Source: Acholeplasmatales bacterium | GTDB lineage: Bacteria > Bacillota_I > Bacilli_A > Acholeplasmatales > Anaeroplasmataceae | NCBI GenBank assembly: GCA_024690445.1 | Contig: JAILPD010000033.1 | Coordinates: forward strand, 1 to 20,844 | DNA length: 20,844 nt | Reading direction: 5' to 3' | In this document: positions 18,363 to 20,844 of the stretch, one piece after another | Numbering within the stretch: position 1 is the stretch's first letter | Layout: each line of letters opens with the position of its first letter | Translations under genes and position numbers: made by a program | Notes under the pieces: generated by a model | Told to the model about the DNA's origin: nothing | The model's input: only the letters and a program-made list of their open reading frames with translations | Databases searched by the model: none

Positions 18363-18371
18363 TTGTTCTTC
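18351..18371 (-). promoter_or_regulatory. Candidate antiterminator hairpin in the gltB leader (ANTAR-type hexaloop)
   Basis: Reading leftward, GAAC (18368-18365), loop AAGGGC (18364-18359) and GTTC (18358-18355) form a 4-bp stem. If transcription starts slightly upstream it extends by GAA/TTC past one bulged base. The loop has A at position 1 and G at position 4, as in ANTAR target RNAs. The hairpin uses GGGCGTTC of the terminator's 5' arm, so the two structures exclude each other. The predicted start (+1 near 18368) puts the hairpin at the very 5' end of the RNA. Confidence 0.55.
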
Positions 18372-18374
18372 TAT

Positions 18375-18403
18375 ATAATATTACTCTTTATTGCGATAGT
18401 CAA
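18375..18403 (-). promoter_or_regulatory. Promoter of the gltB operon
   Basis: Reading leftward, TTGACT (18403-18398), a 17-bp spacer and TATTAT (18380-18375) make a near-consensus sigma-A promoter. The predicted start is near 18368, giving a leader of about 80 bases that contains the attenuator. Confidence 0.85.
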
Positions 18404-18420
18404 GTTGTTTTTGAAATAAA

Positions 18421-18465
18421 ATTTTGCAAAAACCGCTTTTAGGGAATTAAATTTTGCAAATTTGC
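18421..18465. repeat. Direct repeat of ATTTTGCAAA and a GCAAATTTGC palindrome between the divergent promoters
   Basis: ATTTTGCAAA occurs at 18421-18430 and again at 18451-18460, exactly 30 bases apart (about three helical turns). The second copy runs into the perfect palindrome GCAAATTTGC (18456-18465). The cluster lies 18-62 bases upstream of the gltB -35 and 30-74 bases upstream of the glnN -35. It is a possible operator or upstream activating site for either operon; no known consensus such as the GlnR/TnrA box fits. Confidence 0.45.
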
Positions 18466-18494
18466 TATTTTTTAAAATTTTTATCATTTTTCTA

Positions 18495-18523
18495 TTGACA
18501 ACAAAAAAAGCCTAAAATATAAT
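18495..18523 (+). promoter_or_regulatory. Consensus promoter of the glnN-amt operon
   Basis: TTGACA (18495-18500), a 17-bp spacer and TATAAT (18518-18523) match the sigma-A consensus at all 12 positions. The predicted start is near A18530. Such a strong promoter fits control after initiation, by the terminator that follows at once. AGCC and GGCT flanking the -10 (18510-18513, 18526-18529) form a weak dyad. Confidence 0.92.
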
Positions 18524-18531
18524 ATGGCTAT

Positions 18532-18582
18532 AAGGCAAGGACGCCAGAGATAACAATCTCAGTCCCTGCCTTTTTTGTTTTT
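18532..18582 (+). terminator. Leader terminator (attenuator) of the glnN-amt operon
   Basis: AAGGCAAGGAC (18532-18542) pairs with GTCCCTGCCTT (18562-18572) with one A-C mismatch, capped by an inner hairpin GAGAT-AACA-ATCTC (18547-18560), and followed by TTTTTTGTTTTT. It starts about two bases after the predicted transcription start and ends just before AGGGAGG, the ribosome site of glnN. With the promoter upstream and none after it, it is an attenuator. Confidence 0.9.
18534..18545 (+). promoter_or_regulatory. Candidate antiterminator hairpin in the glnN leader (ANTAR-type hexaloop)
   Basis: GGC (18534-18536), loop AAGGAC (18537-18542) and GCC (18543-18545) form a 3-bp GC stem with a six-base loop having A1 and G4. 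It shares CAAGGRCG with the gltB leader hairpin while its outer stem pairs differ. It sequesters most of the terminator's 5' arm. The next hairpin (18547-18560) could be read with the six-base loop TAACAA, which does not fit A1/G4. Confidence 0.5.
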
Positions 18583-18599
18583 ACTAGGGAGGTAAAAGT

Positions 18600-20687
18600 A
18601 TGGAACAAGTAACAGATTATTTTGGCTCATTAGTATTTGACGATAAAGTAATGAAGTCAAAATTATCAAGTGATGTATATAAATCACTTAAGAAAACTAT
18701 TCAGGATGGAAAGGAATTAGATATCAGCGTAGCAAACAGCGTTGCTCAAGCTATGAAGGAATGGGCAATCTCTAAAGGTGCTACTCATTATACACATTGG
18801 TTCCAACCTATGACAGGAATCACAGCTGAAAAGCACGATAGCTTCATTTCACCTGAAAGTGATGGAAGAATCATCATGGAATTTAAAGGAAAGGAATTAG
18901 TTAAGGGTGAACCTGACGCTTCTTCGTTCCCTTCAGGTGGCTTAAGAGCCACATGTGAAGCAAGAGGATATACAGCATGGGATCCAACAAGCTATGCTTT
19001 TATTAAAGATAAGGTATTATGTATCCCAACAGCCTTCTGCTCATATAGTGGAGAGGCACTAGATAAGAAAACTCCTCTTCTTCGTTCAATGCAAGCAATT
19101 AATAAGCAAGCATTAAGAGTATTAAAGTTATTTGGAAATGAAAATGTAACTTCTGTTAAAACAACAGTTGGTCCAGAACAAGAATACTTCTTAATAGATA
19201 AGGATGCTTATTTAAAGAGACCTGACCTAATTTATACAGGTAGAACACTATTTGGTGCTATGCCTCCTAAGGGTCAAGAGCTTGAAGATCACTATTTTGG
19301 TGTAATTAAACCAAGAGTACAAAGCTTCATGAATGATTTAAATGAAGAATTATGGAAGCTTGGTATCTTAGGTAAGACAGAGCATAACGAAGTAGCTCCA
19401 GCACAGCATGAGTTAGCTCCAATTTTCTCAACAACAAATATCGCAGCCGATAATAACCAATTAACAATGGAAATTATGCAAAAGGTTGCTAAAAAGCATG
19501 ATTTAGTATGCTTATTACATGAAAAGCCATTTAAGGGTGTAAATGGTTCAGGTAAACATAATAACTGGAGTATTTCAACAAATACTGGAGTCAATCTATT
19601 AGAGCCAGGTGATACTCCTGCAGAAAATGCACAATTCTTATTATTCTTAGTAGCTGTTATTAAGGCAGTTGATGAATATCAAGATTTATTAAGAATCAGT
19701 GTTGCAAGTGCTGGTAACGACTTCCGTTTAGGAGCAAACGAGGCACCTCCTGCAATCATTTCTATGTTCATTGGTACAGAACTTCAAGAAGTTTTAGATT
19801 CAATTGAAACAGGAAAGCCTATTAAGTCACATAATAAGTCATTCTTAAAGATTGGTGCTGATGTATTACCTAATTTACCAAAGGATACAACAGATAGAAA
19901 CCGTACTTCTCCATTCGCTTTTACTGGTAATAAATTCGAATTTAGAGCAGTTGGTTCTTCTGAATCAATCTCATGTGCAAACATTATGTTAAATACAGCT
20001 GTAGCTGAGGAATTAAAGAAATTTGCTGATATATTAGAAAAGTCAAATAATTTCGATAATGATTTACATGCATTAATTAAAAAGACAATCACTGAACATA
20101 AGAGAATTATTTTCAATGGTAATGGTTATGATGATGCATGGATTAAAGAAGCCCAAAAGAGAGGCTTATTAAATTTAAAGTCCACTCCAGAAGCATTACC
20201 TTATTATTTAGATAAAAAGAATGTAGATTTATTCACTTCTCATAATATCTATACAATAAATGAAATTAATGCAAGATATGAAATTGCTCAAGAACATTAC
20301 GCAAAGGTAGTAAATATTGAAGCATTAACTGCATTAGATATGGTCAATAAATATTATTTACCAGCAATTACTAAGTTCTCTAACTTCTTAATTGGAAGTA
20401 TCAATAATAAAAAGAGTATTGGTTTAAGTGCTGAATATGAAAGCAATACAGTAAGTATTTTAGCAGAGGCTACAAATAATATTTATAGATTAAAATCAGA
20501 ACTTGGTGAATCATTATTCGAAAAGAGTAAGATTACTGATTGTAAGGAATTATCTTTATATTTAAAGGATAACGTATTAACTAAGATGGAAGCCTTAAGA
20601 TCAGTTATTGATGACGTTGAAGTAATTGTTGATAAGGAGTATTGGCCATTCAATTCTTACGGAGATTTATTATATAGCGTTAAGTAA
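18600..20687 (+). CDS. glnN: Glutamine synthetase type III
   Basis: This 695-residue protein is the large GSIII form of glutamine synthetase, unrelated in length to the 398-residue type I enzyme encoded nearby. GSIII hallmarks are [19 protein letters not shown] (111-129), [10 protein letters not shown] (191-200, metal Glu), [29 protein letters not shown] (ATP/metal site with the conserved His) and [19 protein letters not shown] (substrate Arg region). The C-terminal helical part (about 560-695) is also typical. The ATG at 18600 is preceded by AGGGAGG at 7 bases. It sits directly after an attenuator and is followed 34 bases later by an ammonium transporter gene, so import and assimilation of ammonium are made together. 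Confidence 0.97.
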   Translation: MEQVTDYFGSLVFDDKVMKSKLSSDVYKSLKKTIQDGKELDISVANSVAQAMKEWAISKGATHYTHWFQPMTGITAEKHDSFISPESDGRIIMEFKGKELVKGEPDASSFPSGGLRATCEARGYTAWDPTSYAFIKDKVLCIPTAFCSYSGEALDKKTPLLRSMQAINKQALRVLKLFGNENVTSVKTTVGPEQEYFLIDKDAYLKRPDLIYTGRTLFGAMPPKGQELEDHYFGVIKPRVQSFMNDLNEELWKLGILGKTEHNEVAPAQHELAPIFSTTNIAADNNQLTMEIMQKVAKKHDLVCLLHEKPFKGVNGSGKHNNWSISTNTGVNLLEPGDTPAENAQFLLFLVAVIKAVDEYQDLLRISVASAGNDFRLGANEAPPAIISMFIGTELQEVLDSIETGKPIKSHNKSFLKIGADVLPNLPKDTTDRNRTSPFAFTGNKFEFRAVGSSESISCANIMLNTAVAEELKKFADILEKSNNFDNDLHALIKKTITEHKRIIFNGNGYDDAWIKEAQKRGLLNLKSTPEALPYYLDKKNVDLFTSHNIYTINEINARYEIAQEHYAKVVNIEALTALDMVNKYYLPAITKFSNFLIGSINNKKSIGLSAEYESNTVSILAEATNNIYRLKSELGESLFEKSKITDCKELSLYLKDNVLTKMEALRSVIDDVEVIVDKEYWPFNSYGDLLYSVK

Positions 20688-20721
20688 TTAAATAATTAAT
20701 AAATTAGGGGGAAAGATTATT

Positions 20722-20844
20722 ATGTGGGATTATCAAATATGGAAATTAATCGCCATTGCATTAATATTCTTCATGCAAGCAGGATTTGCAATGTGCGAAG
20801 CTGGTTTTACTAGAGCTAAAAACACTGGTAACATCACAATGAAA
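20722..20844 (+). CDS. amt: Ammonium transporter, N-terminal part (runs off the window)
   Basis: The first 41 residues after ATG 20722 carry a hydrophobic helix and the Amt family signature FMQAGFAMCEAGFTRAKNTGN, here given as FMQAGFAMCEAGF followed by TRAKNTGN. Amt proteins are trimeric membrane channels for ammonium/ammonia. AGGGGG lies 11 bases before the ATG. No promoter or terminator is visible in the 34 bases after glnN, so the two genes are probably one transcript under the glnN attenuator. A PII-type regulator gene may follow outside the window; none is seen here. Confidence 0.93.
   Translation, partial: MWDYQIWKLIAIALIFFMQAGFAMCEAGFTRAKNTGNITMK

Noticed and set aside
18381..18530. 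GlnR/TnrA operator (TGTNA-N7-TNACA)
   Set aside because: No sequence in the intergenic region matches this spaced dyad.
18530..18599. Possible riboswitch (glutamine-type or T-box) in the glnN leader
   Set aside because: The leader is only about 70 bases, almost all taken up by the terminator; no T-box sequence or known glutamine aptamer core is visible.
19784..20116. 110-residue leftward open frame within glnN
   Set aside because: Antisense to conserved GSIII substrate-binding motifs; low-complexity composition typical of shadow frames.

Overview
The window is AT-rich DNA from a low-GC Firmicute-type bacterium. Support comes from gene content (glutamine synthetase types I and III, an ANTAR regulator, the DapL aminotransferase route to diaminopimelate), purine-rich ribosome binding sites, near-consensus sigma-A promoters, and heavy use of A/T-ending codons. 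TGA ends the ANTAR gene, so the code is the standard bacterial one. The species cannot be named from the sequence; Erysipelotrichia or Clostridia-like lineages are the most natural guess. No tRNA, rRNA, CRISPR array or insertion sequence was seen.

Left part (1-6900): a SNF2-family helicase runs leftward off the window edge. Divergent from it is a short DtxR/MntR-type metalloregulator. A bidirectional terminator separates that gene from a leftward TetR-family regulator. Upstream of the regulator lies a membrane-anchored type B carboxylesterase, and then a two-gene operon of a VTC-domain polyphosphate polymerase and a DUF4956 membrane protein. Each unit has its own recognisable promoter, and several end in clear Rho-independent terminators.

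Right part (6937-20844): this is a nitrogen-assimilation locus. A leftward seven-gene operon, gltB-gltD-glnA-ANTAR regulator-pyrG-dapF-dapL, starts near 18368 and ends at a hairpin overlapping the dapL stop codon. Its genes are tightly packed or overlapping. It combines glutamate synthase, a short type I glutamine synthetase, an RNA-binding regulator, glutamine-using CTP synthase, and two steps of lysine/peptidoglycan precursor synthesis, one of which uses glutamate as amino donor. Divergently, glnN (type III glutamine synthetase) is followed 34 bp later by an ammonium transporter gene cut by the window edge.

The most interesting region is the 311-bp divergent intergenic region (18289-18599). 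Each promoter is followed by a very short leader holding a Rho-independent terminator just before the ribosome binding site. In each leader an alternative small hairpin, with loop AAGGGC (gltB) or AAGGAC (glnN) inside the shared motif CAAGGRCG, uses part of the terminator's 5' arm. Both loops fit the A1/G4 hexaloop rule of ANTAR-protein target RNAs, and an ANTAR protein is encoded inside one of the two operons. The inferred picture is a paired, autoregulated antitermination switch for nitrogen assimilation. The ANTAR protein has a receiver-like domain without the usual phosphorylation residues. The leaders carry only one matching hexaloop each, at the extreme 5' end, rather than the tandem pair known from described ANTAR targets.
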